Assembly: GCF_000090795.2 (NCBI RefSeq)
Contig: NW_003546454.1
Span: 16,292 to 77,595 of the forward strand
Source: Amphimedon queenslandica
Lineage: Eukaryota; Porifera; Demospongiae; Haplosclerida; Niphatidae
Direction: 5' to 3'
DNA: 61,304 bases
Shown: positions 50,874 through 60,744 of the stretch, in pieces
How the letters are laid out: each line of letters begins with the position of its first letter
Numbering within the stretch: position 1 is the stretch's first letter
Program-made: the position numbers and the translations under genes
Notes under the pieces: generated by a model
What the model was told of the DNA's origin: nothing
Database searches by the model: none
What the model saw: only the letters and a program-made list of their open reading frames with translations

Positions 50874-51893
50874 TCAAAGTTTCTTTCCATGTATCTTCTC
50901 CTGGCAACATTTGCTTGGCAGGGCAGACCAGTTATAATGATAAGTATGTTCATTCTCGTACTCTTTTGTACAGTAAGCTTGACCATTCATCCTATACACG
51001 CTGTACATCTCTCTCATCTGAGCTAGGGAGGCTACTGGAGTAATGGAGTAACTGTTCAAGCAGCCACGACTTCTTTCCAGGCTTGTATCAAACCCGGTGT
51101 CATGTACAAACTTGATGTCTTTAAAAGGACTGCACCAGAGGCCAATGCTGGCTCCTTCGTTATTGTAATAATAAAGATAGCTCTTAGCTTTGAGGAATCG
51201 CTCAATTAATCCAGATGACAGTATGTATCCACCATCGTCAGCATGGACTGCATATGATGGGCAATGAAACCAAGAGGAGCTGTCACTTCCCTCTATTTCC
51301 TTGTTACCGCGAAAGTAACCAAGATAGAGCTCTAAGTCGAACTGATTGTGAGAGTGTATGAGGCTCATTATCTCGCGAGGTTTCACAAAGTATTTGTCAT
51401 GGGTTCTGAGCAAGAATGAGAAATTGAAAAGTTTCTGGACCCAGTAGAGGTAGTGGACGAGGCAGGAGCTCTTTGGATGAGATGAACTCACGCGATTGAA
51501 TATAATCATGTCTTTGTGTTCTTTACTCTCATTCATTAATAAAGAGCTATGTCCTTCTCTTACAGCAAACAATAGTAATGTCTCCTCACCTAGTGAAGCA
51601 TGACTTCCCCACGTTTCCCTAATCCCCATACGCCATTCCTCCCCTTTTGTAGATTCTACTAGCACCAAAAGCTTTAGGGTGACATTGTTTGTGTGAATAT
51701 GGTGAGTGATGGAATCCTTCTCGTCCAGTTGATCTAAATCCGTTATACAGGACGGAATCCCTTCAATATGGCGAATTTTTGTGTATTTGTAGTAGGCCGA
51801 GTTTTTGTCTTGCTTTTTTATCGTTATGCTGCTCCCAAGACTCACCAAGAGAGAGAGAAAGAGAGACCAATACAGCGTCCTGTTTGACGCCAT
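50874..51893 (-). CDS. GT31 beta-1,3-galactosyltransferase-like protein with a degenerate DxD
   Basis: Single exon of 339 aa. A type II signal anchor (LYWSLFLSLLVSLGSS) opens the protein. GT31 features in order are IRETWG (91-96), FSFLLRTHDKYFV (158-170), ADDGGYILSSGLIERF (219-233), EGASIGLWCSPF (246-257) and HDTGFDTS...RGC (264-278). The nearest pattern is B3GALT6 (EDVSLGxWL, FDTEYxSRGC). The usual metal-binding DDD/DxD is replaced by T164-H165-D166, so manganese-dependent catalysis may be altered or lost. Several N-glycosylation sites fit a Golgi lumenal protein. The start is 47 bp from the divergent FADD start. Confidence 0.82.
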   Translation of the reverse strand: MASNRTLYWSLFLSLLVSLGSSITIKKQDKNSAYYKYTKIRHIEGIPSCITDLDQLDEKDSITHHIHTNNVTLKLLVLVESTKGEEWRMGIRETWGSHASLGEETLLLFAVREGHSSLLMNESKEHKDMIIFNRVSSSHPKSSCLVHYLYWVQKLFNFSFLLRTHDKYFVKPREIMSLIHSHNQFDLELYLGYFRGNKEIEGSDSSSWFHCPSYAVHADDGGYILSSGLIERFLKAKSYLYYYNNEGASIGLWCSPFKDIKFVHDTGFDTSLERSRGCLNSYSITPVASLAQMREMYSVYRMNGQAYCTKEYENEHTYHYNWSALPSKCCQEKIHGKKL

Positions 51894-51940
51894 TTTGTTT
51901 TGCTTTTATAACCCCGCCCAGTGACACACCCAAAATAAAA
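51894..51940. promoter_or_regulatory. Minimal bidirectional promoter, GT31 / FADD
   Basis: Only 47 bp separate the two ATGs, including accccgccca (GC-box-like). The 5' UTRs must be very short, overlap, or start within the opposite gene. Inferred from geometry. Confidence 0.5.
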
Positions 51941-52741
51941 ATGGAGTCTGAAGAAGAACAGAGGAGGAAGAGGCTTGAGTTTCGTAAGATGTTGCTGAAA
52001 GTATCTGAGGGACTGACTTCAGAAAACGTGGCTGATCTTAAGCATCTCTTGAGGGGGGATATTGTTCAGTCTAAATTAGAAGGTTCTTCGAGAGGAATTG
52101 ACATTTTTGAATTACTCATTGAGAAAAGTAAAAATCATAAAAATACTATTTAAAAATATATCGTAACCCACAGACTCCATTAGTTCTGATAACATTGGGT
52201 ATTTAAAGGACTGTCTTGATTTTCTTGATCGAAAAGACTTAATAGCTGATCTTGTAAAGCCATACGAAGAACGAGGTATCCTATTTTGATAATTAATGGA
52301 AAATGCACTGTATTCTTTAACAATTCTAGGTTCCATAACTCGAATGACTCGTCACAAGATAAGAGATGACCTTGACCTCAATACTGTGGTTTTAACTGAG
52401 ATTGGTAAAGAAGTGGGCAAGGACTGGAAGATGCTGGCTCGTCATTTGTCTGTCCCTGAGCCGGACATTGAGCAAATTAATAATCAGTACTTCAGGGACC
52501 TTCACGAGGCTTCCTATCAAGCACTTGTGAGGTAAAAGCTATTATAAATTATAAAGAAATATGGTCATCACTTTGTGAAGTGTCTTGTTTGAATTAGTGA
52601 TTTGTTTGAAATTGTTTCTCTATTTTTTCTGTGTTCAGGTGGAAAGACAAAAAAGGAGACAGGGCAACGGCCAAGGTTCTCAAACGGGCGTTGGAAGATA
52701 TGAGACTCATGGGTGTGGTCAGTAAATACTTTGATGTTTAG
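51941..52741 (+). CDS. FADD: FADD (DED + death domain adaptor)
   Basis: Four exons (51941-52127, 52174-52275, 52330-52531, 52639-52741) sum to 197 aa; human FADD is 208. An N-terminal death effector domain (FRKMLLKVSEGLTSENVADL, DIFELLIEKS, YLKDCLDFLDRKDLI) is followed by a C-terminal death domain (EIGKEVGKDWKMLARHLSV, YQALVRWKDKKGDRAT). This order and length are those of FADD, which bridges death receptors to caspase-8-type initiators. The DED retains a charged/hydrophobic helix-2 segment (LKHLLRG). It is a likely cytoplasmic partner of other death-fold proteins such as the ROCO-death gene in this window. Confidence 0.92.
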
Positions 52742-53473
52742 ATCAACGGATATTTCATTCATCAAACAGCATACTTTATTTTCACTTTAACTTATTTCGC
52801 TTTGTGTCCAGTATGTTAGATGTTATTTGTACCTCTTATACCTGTTTCCGAATCATTAGTAACTGTACAGAGTTTAATTTTTAAATTTAATTATCATAAT
52901 TATTCATCTCTTTTTGTTATTTGCACCGTTAACTTTTAAAATATATCTGTTAGTCTAGGAGAGAATTATTACAGTTTCTGGTACATGCATGTAGATGTTG
53001 AGTCTGGCCCCGCCTCTTCATCCCATGCAATGAAGAGGCAGGGCCAGACTAGTAGATTAATTTTTGCACATTATTAAAATTACTTTAAAAATTTGGCCAC
53101 TAAAAGGGGAAGATTTGTAAACAAATCTATTACTATTACTATTACTATTACTATTACTATTACTATTACTGGATATTGATAATCAATTCCTGATAATATA
53201 GATAGCCATTGAAGTTCAATGGACCTTATGTAAACTACAAGCATCATGTTACAACCCTATTGTACTATGATAAATAAACATTCTCATGCTTAAATGATAT
53301 TCACTGTTTCCAAGAATCAAAGTAGTAAAGAACTGTGTGTGTGTGTGTGTGTGATAGTACTAACAAGGCGTGTTTATATTTAAAAAATACTTAGTATCAT
53401 AAAACTAAGCAAAATACTAATGCTAAAACAAATGCGATTTATATAATGTAGCTTGGTTTAAAGCAGTTTCTTG
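52742..53473. other. FADD 3' flank with hairpin and microsatellites
   Basis: No coding exon is seen. It includes a near-perfect inverted repeat (53001-53050), a (ttacta)n tract at 53127-53170 and a (gt)n tract at about 53334-53353. It separates FADD from the tail of the dispanin-like gene. Confidence 0.7.
53001..53050. other. 21-bp stem inverted repeat
   Basis: Arms agtctggccccgcctcttca and tgaagaggcagggccagact (plus the adjacent t/a pair) pair with one mismatch across an 8-nt loop. It lies about 260 bp after the FADD stop and could form a stable hairpin in a long 3' UTR. It is too short for a typical animal pre-miRNA. Confidence 0.8.
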
Positions 53474-54289
53474 TTAGTTATTGCCGCCAGCTGCTATTAT
53501 AGATATTAAAATTATCAACACTGCGACCCACCAGACACAGGCAACTATGTTTAAAATGAGAGCTACACGACCTTTGGAATTTGCTGATTCAAGGTCACCT
53601 TGACTTGCTGAAGTACGAGCCTAATAAATAAATTAATAATGAATGAATGAGTAAGCGCTTGAGGAGAAAGTTTTCTTACAGATGAAGCAACAATAATGGC
53701 TGGTATTGTGCAAAAGAGTGAATACCAAGTACCACAGAAGAGGCAAATAAAAGTGAGTATGATGGAGAGTGTTAGATAATAGTCCCCAACACTTTGAACA
53801 GTGTGAACAACAGCAGGAGTTGGTTGAGAAGTCACCACTACAACATTTGATGTCTAGAAACAAGATATATAATCTGTTTATTGGTGGAGTGATTCTTACT
53901 GATTGTTGTGTGACTACAGGTTGCTGCTGTGGGACTGGTGCTCCAGTGTAAGGTGGGGGAACATCTTGTGGGGGATATCCTCCTTGCTGCTGCTGTGGAG
54001 GATAGCCCTGCTGTGGAGGGTAGCCTTGTTGTGGGGGATATCCTTGTTGTGGAGGATAACCCTGTTGTGGAGGATATCCTTGTTGTGGAGGGTAACCTTG
54101 CTGTGGAGGGTATCCCTGCTGTTGTGGAGGGTATACAGGGTTTTCAACCTAAAGGAAAGTATTATACATAATTATTACAGCAATAGTTCAGTGTGCTTAC
54201 TGGTACTTTGGTCTCAACACCTGCAGTGAGGGCATAAATGAAAAGAAATCAAATTAGGTACAACACATAGACTTTATATTACCATCCAT
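53474..54289 (-). CDS. CD225/dispanin-like protein with PPQQGY repeats
   Basis: Five exons (54289-54283, 54220-54201, 54148-53900, 53853-53680, 53620-53474) sum to 198 aa. After a short start ([14 protein letters not shown]) come about eight PPQQGY repeats, then a PPPYTG motif (a possible PPxY ligand for WW domains). Two membrane segments follow ([20 protein letters not shown] and [16 protein letters not shown]), separated by a cytoplasmic-type loop ([15 protein letters not shown]). That loop resembles the GD...A...S.KA box of the CD225 family. It is probably a small plasma or endosomal membrane protein; function unknown. The PPPY motif could in principle meet a WW-containing HECT ligase such as the HECW protein. 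Confidence 0.72.
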
Positions 54290-54953
54290 GATCCTTGGTC
54301 TCTAGTATAAAGCTGGTAGAGGTTGTTAGGTAGAATAACTGTCCTTTTATGCTGTAATGTATGTTTGGGGCGGATAATCTTATAATATGAATATTGTTGC
54401 CAGTGTTTACACAGTCTGGAATTACCCTGGACTAGTAGGGTTAGCCTAATTATAGTGATGTGTGGATTCTGTGATAAGGTTATTACTCAGCCGTTCACTC
54501 ATCAGTCACATTTCCCCAAATAATCATATAGACACACCATGGCCTTGAGACCAGCCTTATTTATCATATCAACATCCCTTATTGCTTGTTGTTACAACTC
54601 TCGTGACAGACCATATGAAATTAATGATAAATAAATTGAAGATTTGAATGCTAAATCTAATTGAACTCTGATGTTTATGATATGCATCAAACCACAACTT
54701 GCTGAAGGAATCCATTGATGTAGTTAGCAAGTGCCAGTTAGTCTAGAAAAGGTCTTATAAATGTCGACATGTGTAAAGAGAAGAAGTAGATGGCAAGGAA
54801 GTATAATAAAGTTAAAAGTCTTCACAGCACTCTACTCAAGCTATACTAGGTATTTAACGGCTTAAAACTAAGTATCAGTTGCATATATTTTGTGTCAGTG
54901 TGAAGCTGGAAATATTTACCTCCTCTGATAAGAAGGGAAGAAATCAAGGAGGG
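54290..54953. other. Intergenic region with a possible small secreted ORF
   Basis: It is mostly non-coding. One 31-codon ORF at 54539-54634 (+) starts MALRPALFIISTSLIACCYN, a signal-peptide-like segment followed by a Cys-rich piece. It resembles the first exon of the neighbouring Cys-rich gene and may be a decayed paralogous exon. Confidence 0.4.
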
Positions 54954-56658
54954 ATGATTCTGGCTCTTGCTATTCTCATTGTTGGCTTGCTGCTCCCTGA
55001 TGTGACTAGATCATGTTCCTGTAATAACCGTCAGCCGTTTGACTTGTCATCAAGGCTTCCTTGTGCTCACATGAATTCTGTCATTAGTGGCATTAGAGGG
55101 AAAAGGTATTGTAGACTCAGTATTTATTATAATTTGTTACTTTATTGCTTCATACTTACCCCACTTTTAAAGACTATTTGCACAGTTTTTTAACTACTAA
55201 ATATTTTTGTCACTTTAACCCTTCTTGTTTTCAACTGAGAGTGCAGCTAACTGCACCAATACTGGCTTGTAATTTTTTCACACTCTATTAGCACCTCAAT
55301 GTGTAAATAATGTGCCACAATAATTATTGAATCATCAAAAATTTTATTAATGCTTTGTTTTTTATAGTGTGTCTCAGTGCCAACCAGTTACTGTCACTAC
55401 TCTTCTGCCTGGAATCCAAACATGTTCCCTCCCCTCTGCTTATAACCCACAGAATGATCAGTCCCTCCTTCATTCTCAAGGGAATGGCTACAGGTTTCAT
55501 AGAATATTCCAACCTGGCTACCATCTTGATGAGTAAGAGCTTCATATAACATATAGACTACACATTATTATTAATATTGGTTCTCAATAGATGCTATGAT
55601 GGTAATGTATTTTGTGCTTATAATGTGCAGTGTTCTTCCAATGAGGTATTGTATTATCATTTCTCAGCTCATGACATAGAAAACCCGACATCAACTGGTA
55701 AGCATATTCAGGATTTGTATCATTGACATTTCATTCAACTGTACAATAAGGTCAATGTCTTGATAGCATTAGCATCAATCGTCAATCATTTCCTAACCAG
55801 CCACAATCATCATGTGGTCGTGTGGGTATCAATGGAGCAAGTTATTCCACTTATAATGTTGTGCAGGATGGCTATGACATAGGAAGTCTAGATGCCACTT
55901 TTCGTTCAAATAGTAAATGCTCAGGAACAGGTTACTACTTATGGGTCAATTGCGTTAGAAATGATAATCGTGGGAGGTGTCCTAAAGTAACTACTTCTGG
56001 TGTTGCATATAAGGTAGATAAATTAATTATTCTGTTTCATTCTTTAAATAATATGATTACGTAGCGGACAGTTAGAGTTCCATTGAAGAGCACATTAATT
56101 TATTCAAACTATAAGTTGATACTGACCGGTTGCTTTGGTAAAAAGTTACTTGCAAAGAACATATACTCACTCAAAGTTGTGTATGATGGCAGTCCTAAAG
56201 TTTTTACCTTCAGGTCTTCTTATAAAGCAAAAAAATTCCAAGGAGAAGGTAGAGCTTAAAAATCATGCATTCCTTAATTCTCTCCAATTAGGTCTATTGA
56301 ATGTACATTATTATTGTCACATGAGGGGCTATAAGAAATACTGTGTTGCTAAATATAAGTTCATTGGAGTTCCATATAGAGTAATCATAATCATTATTTT
56401 GTCTCAGAAAAAAAATTCTTATTGTAGCTTCGTTTGACAAGGTCTGAGTGATTCAATGTTACAAGACTCCTAAAAGCCACCATGTACAGATTTAACAGAA
56501 AGGGGGATTATTCAAGTAAGCAGAAGTCTCAAAACTAATTTCCTATAATCTCTTTTCTAGTACCCAACAGAAACTGAACTGATGTGGTCAAACCTTGGAA
56601 AAGAGGTAATAGTAATCCACCACTATGGTTTCTGTTTATAAAACACACCTACAGGACT
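54954..56658 (+). CDS. Novel Cys-rich secreted protein
   Basis: Proposed exons are 54954-55105, 55368-55532, 55591-55697, 55751-56013, 56065-56248, 56292-56380, 56561-56605 and a short last exon reaching a TAA at about 56656-56658. The frame stays open with GT-AG borders, giving about 336 aa. It begins with a signal peptide (MILALAILIVGLLLPDVTRS) followed by CSCNNRQPFDLSS. Cysteines are spread along the chain (VSQCQPVTVTTLLPGIQTCS, CYDGNVFCAYNVQCSS, SKCSGTGYYLWVNCVRN, RGRCPKV). It has Tyr/Gly-rich stretches (GINGASYSTYNVVQDGYD). I do not recognise the family; an extracellular matrix or lectin-like role would be guesswork. The last two exons are the least certain. Its 3' part is duplicated at 59166-60640. 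Confidence 0.55.
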
Positions 56659-56995
56659 AAATGATGACATAGCACCCAGTGATATTGATACTGAGGGATA
56701 TTATAGATATAGTAGACCTAGAGCTAGGGACGTTAATTGTGAGTCAGTATATTAGATCTAGATCTATGTAATGCAATTATGTTACTCTGTTTATAGTAAA
56801 AGCTTTGGCTTTTGAGCTTAGTCGTTCTTCTAAAGCAATTGCTAGATCTGTGGGCAGGTTTTATCTTCAAGTACACCGAGGATAAGTGGGGAATGATTGA
56901 AGACATTTGTATAATTTTTTGTAACGAACCTTTGCTTTGTTTTTGTTTTTTGTCTTTGCCGCTAATTTTCTTTTCTACCAATATTTTCTACTAAT
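56391..56995. repeat. Direct duplicate, copy 1 (3' end of the Cys-rich gene)
   Basis: It is nearly identical to 60036-60640, starting tcattattttgtctcagaaa and ending near ttttctactaa. It includes putative exon 7 (YPTETELMWSNLGKE) and the following gatattgatactgagggata block. Confidence 0.88.
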
Positions 56996-57540
56996 TAATT
57001 TTCATTGTAGCTAGATCTAGATGTTCTCTTAGGTTGCATAGTTTTTAGAAAGCCTGTATGCAAGTTATTATGAGCAATTTAAAAGCGGTCCAATTTTTTG
57101 ATGAAAAAGCAAAGGCCACAAAAGTTGGCTGTGAAATCACCCCGAATTTTTATTACAATTTCTAATACACATTGATGTCCTTATGCTACATGTAGAAAGT
57201 TTTAACTGCTTCCGACAAATAATACTCAAGTTATGACCATTTAAAACAAGCCATTTTAAAAAAGCAAAAGCTCCCATGGTTTTTTCTAAAAAATGGCTCT
57301 GAAATTCCCCAATTTTTATTACATTTTCTAATACATAGTGATGTCCCTATGCTATAAACAAAGTTTGAGCTATTTCTGACTAGTTATAATTTTGCATTAA
57401 TATCCATGATCTATATTATTACGATACATAAACAATACAACTATGTATACATTGTAGGTAGATTCTTAATATGATATGACACTACATTTCTTGTGTCATG
57501 AAGCTTTGTCATATGGTCATATTGTAAACAAAAACACTAG
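56996..57540. other. Gene-free stretch with diverged repeat units
   Basis: Two weakly similar units of about 185 bp (57060-57370) share accccgaatttttattac / tccccaatttttattac, tctaatacacattgatgtcc-like and tttaaaa blocks. They are probably distant members of the dispersed repeat. No coding exon is seen. Confidence 0.55.
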
Positions 57541-58134
57541 CTTTTGCAAAGTTTGTGTCGGAACTCTATTTTGATGCAACTATCAATGCGTTTGACCAAT
57601 TAAAGTGCTCTGACCACATGTCAATGTGTGGGTATCACATTATAGCAGCAAGTATGGCAAATGACAAGCTGACAGAAAGTGTCAAAAACTACCCTTGTCT
57701 TTGGCAGGTATCACATCCCGTGTTTAAATATAGGTTACACACCAAAATTGAGAGATTACGGTTATTTGGATCCCGACAAAAAGTTGCTGTGCACTATTTG
57801 GCTTCAGTTGTGATAAGTGATAATAATATGCTGTCAAAGCAATGTATTGCGCAATACTAGCAGGGACCCCTCATTAGCAGCTAAAGCATCAAAAAAATTC
57901 ATAGGTTAGTTTACAAGGATTTAAGGGCTACTGGGCTAGAAAAAATGCATGGGCAAAAGTAACTGAAGAGGTAAATACGTCACTTGCATGATGCATGTGA
58001 CAGCAATAGCAAGAGGCTCAAATCTTTATGATCAGTTGATCACAGACTATAGCTGTACCATTGATAATGCAATGAAAAGGTGGAAGTCTTTGAATAATAA
58101 GTTTGTTAGAGAACTGAAAAAAAACTTCTTTTAG
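57541..58134 (+). pseudogene. MADF-domain gene fragment, probably broken
   Basis: An exon up to 57733 reads LTESVKNYPCLWQVSHPVFK, and 57940-57970 continues RKNAWAKVTEE after a plausible intron. This is the first half of a MADF DNA-binding domain. The second half appears downstream (DYSCTIDNAMKRWKSLNNKF, about 58048-58110) and ends FVRELKK then a stop at 58132-58134. No canonical acceptor joins the two halves in frame (phase 0 enters CAA TAG), and I find no clear start exon. It is probably a decayed copy of a MADF transcription factor or transposon-associated gene. Confidence 0.5.
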
Positions 58135-58484
58135 AAAAACTGGTGTTTCAGGACCTGTTTATGTGTCAAAATGAGGACAATCAAATTTTAGTGTATCATT
58201 CAAATAACCTTTACCTTAAAGAACTCTTTCCACCTTGTGATAATACTTTAATTTCTGCACTGTCATTATCTAGCTTTATATAAAAAAAGATACGGTATGT
58301 ATTCTAATAATTAAAATCACGTGCACTGATTTACTACGTCATTTTGAGTGATGTGTAGGAGTCTTGAAATAATTTTTGAGATGCCCTTATAGTGATCATA
58401 TTACGGTACATTAAACGTTGACGCTGCTCAAAGGAATTAGTCAGGGTGAATAAACAGACTCACCCTATCTCTTAAAGCTAGGTA

Positions 58485-58668
58485 ATGCCAGGTAACACAC
58501 TCACAAAGCTCAAAAAACTTGTTAAGGTAAAGGTATTTGATTGATTGATATACTAAAATTTGACTTTTCTTAATTATTCAGGGATGGCTACAAGCCATAG
58601 GACTACTGAAACCTGATGAAGCTATTGAATTACAAGAAGTTGTAGTCCATACAGCCCCAGAACAATAA
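58485..58668 (+). CDS. Possible two-exon micro-gene (42 aa)
   Basis: ATG 58485-58526 (MPGNTLTKLKKLVK), donor gtaaag, acceptor ttattcag, then 58582-58668 (GWLQAIGLLKPDEAIELQEV, then VVHTAPEQ stop). Lengths 42 and 87 are both phase 0. I do not recognise it. It could equally be the end of an undetected gene or chance. Confidence 0.25.
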
Positions 58669-58872
58669 CTATAAACTTGCTTACTTACTTTATTGCTGCT
58701 ATATGTATTAAAAACTTAATTTTAAATTACATTAAAATCGCGAAATTTTTATTTGTGAATAGAAAAATGCAGCTAAATTGCAAAATTTTATACCTACAAA
58801 ATATATGGCATACATGGTGTCACTTGTCAGACAATGCCCTTAATTTACACAGTTTACACTCATACTTTTAGT

Positions 58873-59230
58873 TTTATTGGCAGCCACATTCCAGGGAGAG
58901 AGCCTCAGAGAGGAATCGTCAGCATTAACTCTTTTTACAGAATCATTTCATGGGGAAAAGAGCCATTAGTAGTGAATAAGAATAGCAAAGCAGCCAGACT
59001 ACAATACCGTAATGCTTTAAAATTGATGCAAAATGTACATTATTTTTGGTTGGGCAAACCGACAAAGCCCTTACATATGAGAATTTCTGTATGTATGTAT
59101 GTATGTATATTTGAGGGTGTGACTAGGAGGTGTGGCCAGGAGGCGGAGCCCTCAATGTTTTTTAAGAGGCTATGACAAATACTGTGTTGCTAGATATAAG
59201 ATCATTGGAGTTCTATATAGAGTAATTGGA
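58873..59230 (+). other. Exon-like remnants, second copy of the Cys-rich gene end
   Basis: After an acceptor-like acttttag an open stretch reads FIGSHIPGREPQRGIVSINS. At 59166-59222 a stretch reads RGYDKYCVARYKIIGVLYR, a diverged copy of putative exon 6 of the Cys-rich gene (RGYKKYCVAKYKFIGVPYR). No continuous frame with a start was found, so it is probably a partial duplicate. Confidence 0.45.
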
Positions 59231-59399
59231 GTGAGCCTGAGTGAGCCCCACATAAACGAGACAAGTATGTATGCCTACGTACTAGTCTCGTGTAGCCATA
59301 CCCATCCCCTTTTTTGAGTCTGGCTATGCAAGACTATTTTTTTACATGTATGTCACCCCTAGATATTTATGTGTAATACGGTAGATGCTATGCATTAAC

Positions 59400-60035
59400 A
59401 ATGCATTAATTACTAGAAATAATGTAAAACATTGCAGAGCTCTGCCCTCAGGCCATGCCTCCCACTCATGCCCCTAAACGCATGTACGTACGTACATACC
59501 ATAGATACTATACTCTACTATCTATGGTACATACAATTATACCGGTACATAGATCTACCTAGCATACACTGTACATACCGACATTTTTTCACCAGAGTGG
59601 GCTTTACCCAAAAATTATTCAGTTTTCAATAAATTTTCATTGAAAGTGGGAGTGGCAACAAGAAAATAAAATTATGGCCAACACACGGGAAGAAGTCATG
59701 AGTTTTCTAGCAGCAAATTGAGCAAAATAAGACAGAAATTGTTGATAACTCGACTTACTCTATTCATGGTACAGACCAAATGCAGCAAGGAATGTTAAAA
59801 AAGCAGCATATCATTTGTGCATTGACTTCTTCTAGCTATCTTCAATGCTTCCTAAGCACTAAACTTTTAGCTTTAATAACAACTGAAGGCAGTTCAAGAA
59901 CCACACTCACTCCATCACACTCCATCAAGTTCTGAGCTGCTTAAGTTGCACAATCATGCATGAGTATTGTAGTCTGTCAACATCTACTGTATGTACATTG
60001 CTTTAGGCTCGCCCCTTTAATGTTTTACATTCGAA
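59400..60035. other. Gene-free stretch with short dispersed-repeat fragments
   Basis: Blocks such as gtaaaacattgcagagctct plus gccatgcctccc (59424-59465) recall the sequence at about 7050-7100 in the FTSJ3 intron; an inverted version lies at 59120-59165. A short inverted pair, catagatactatactctactatctatg, is near 59499. No gene seen. Confidence 0.5.
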
Positions 60036-60640
60036 TCATTATTTTGTCTCAGAAAAAAATTCTCATTGTAGCTTCGTTTGACAAGGTCTGAGTGATTCAA
60101 TGTTACAAGACTCCTAAAAGCCACCATGTACAGATTTAACAGAAAGGGGGATTATTCAAGTAAGCAGAAGTCTCAAAACTAATTTCCTATAATCTCTTTT
60201 CTAGTACCCAACAGAAACTGAACTGATGTGGTCAAACCTTGGAAAAGAGGTAATAGTAATCCACCACTATGGTTTCTGTTTATAAAACACACCTACAGGA
60301 CTAAATGATGACATGGCACCCAGTGATATTGATACTGAGGGATATTATAGATATAGTAGACCTAGAGCTAGGGACGTTAATTGTGAGTCAGTATATTAGA
60401 TCATTGACAAGATCTATGTAATGCAATTATGTTACTCTGTTTATAGTAAAAGCTTTGGTTTTTGAACTTATCATTCTTCTAAAGCAATTGCTAGATCTGT
60501 GGGCAGGTTTTATCTTCAAGTACACCGAGGATAAGTGGAGATCGATTGAAGACATTTGTATGCTTTTTTTGTAACAAATCTTTGCTTTGTTTTGTTGTCT
60601 TTGCTGCTAATTTTTTTTTCTATCAATATTTTCTACTAAA
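60036..60640. repeat. Direct duplicate, copy 2
   Basis: It is nearly identical to 56391-56995 with few substitutions (for example agatctagatct vs agatcattgacaagatct) and an identical exon-7-like block at 60206-60250. The offset is 3,645 bp. Confidence 0.88.
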
Positions 60641-60744
60641 ATTATCATTATCATTTTTGTGAATTAGCTATAGATCTTAAAACCTATTTTAGAGTTATGA
60701 TCATATATTATTTTGTGATACATTACTATTACAATGATGCAATA

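Noticed and set aside
53001-53050. microRNA precursor
   Set aside because: Stem of 21 bp and total 50 nt are too short for an animal pre-miRNA, and nothing suggests processing.
53903-54229. Two plus-strand ORFs with repeated LLWRVTLLW- or [10 protein letters not shown]-type units
   Set aside because: They are frames antisense to the PPQQGY-coding repeat of the dispanin-like gene, which has proper splice sites and a domain match.
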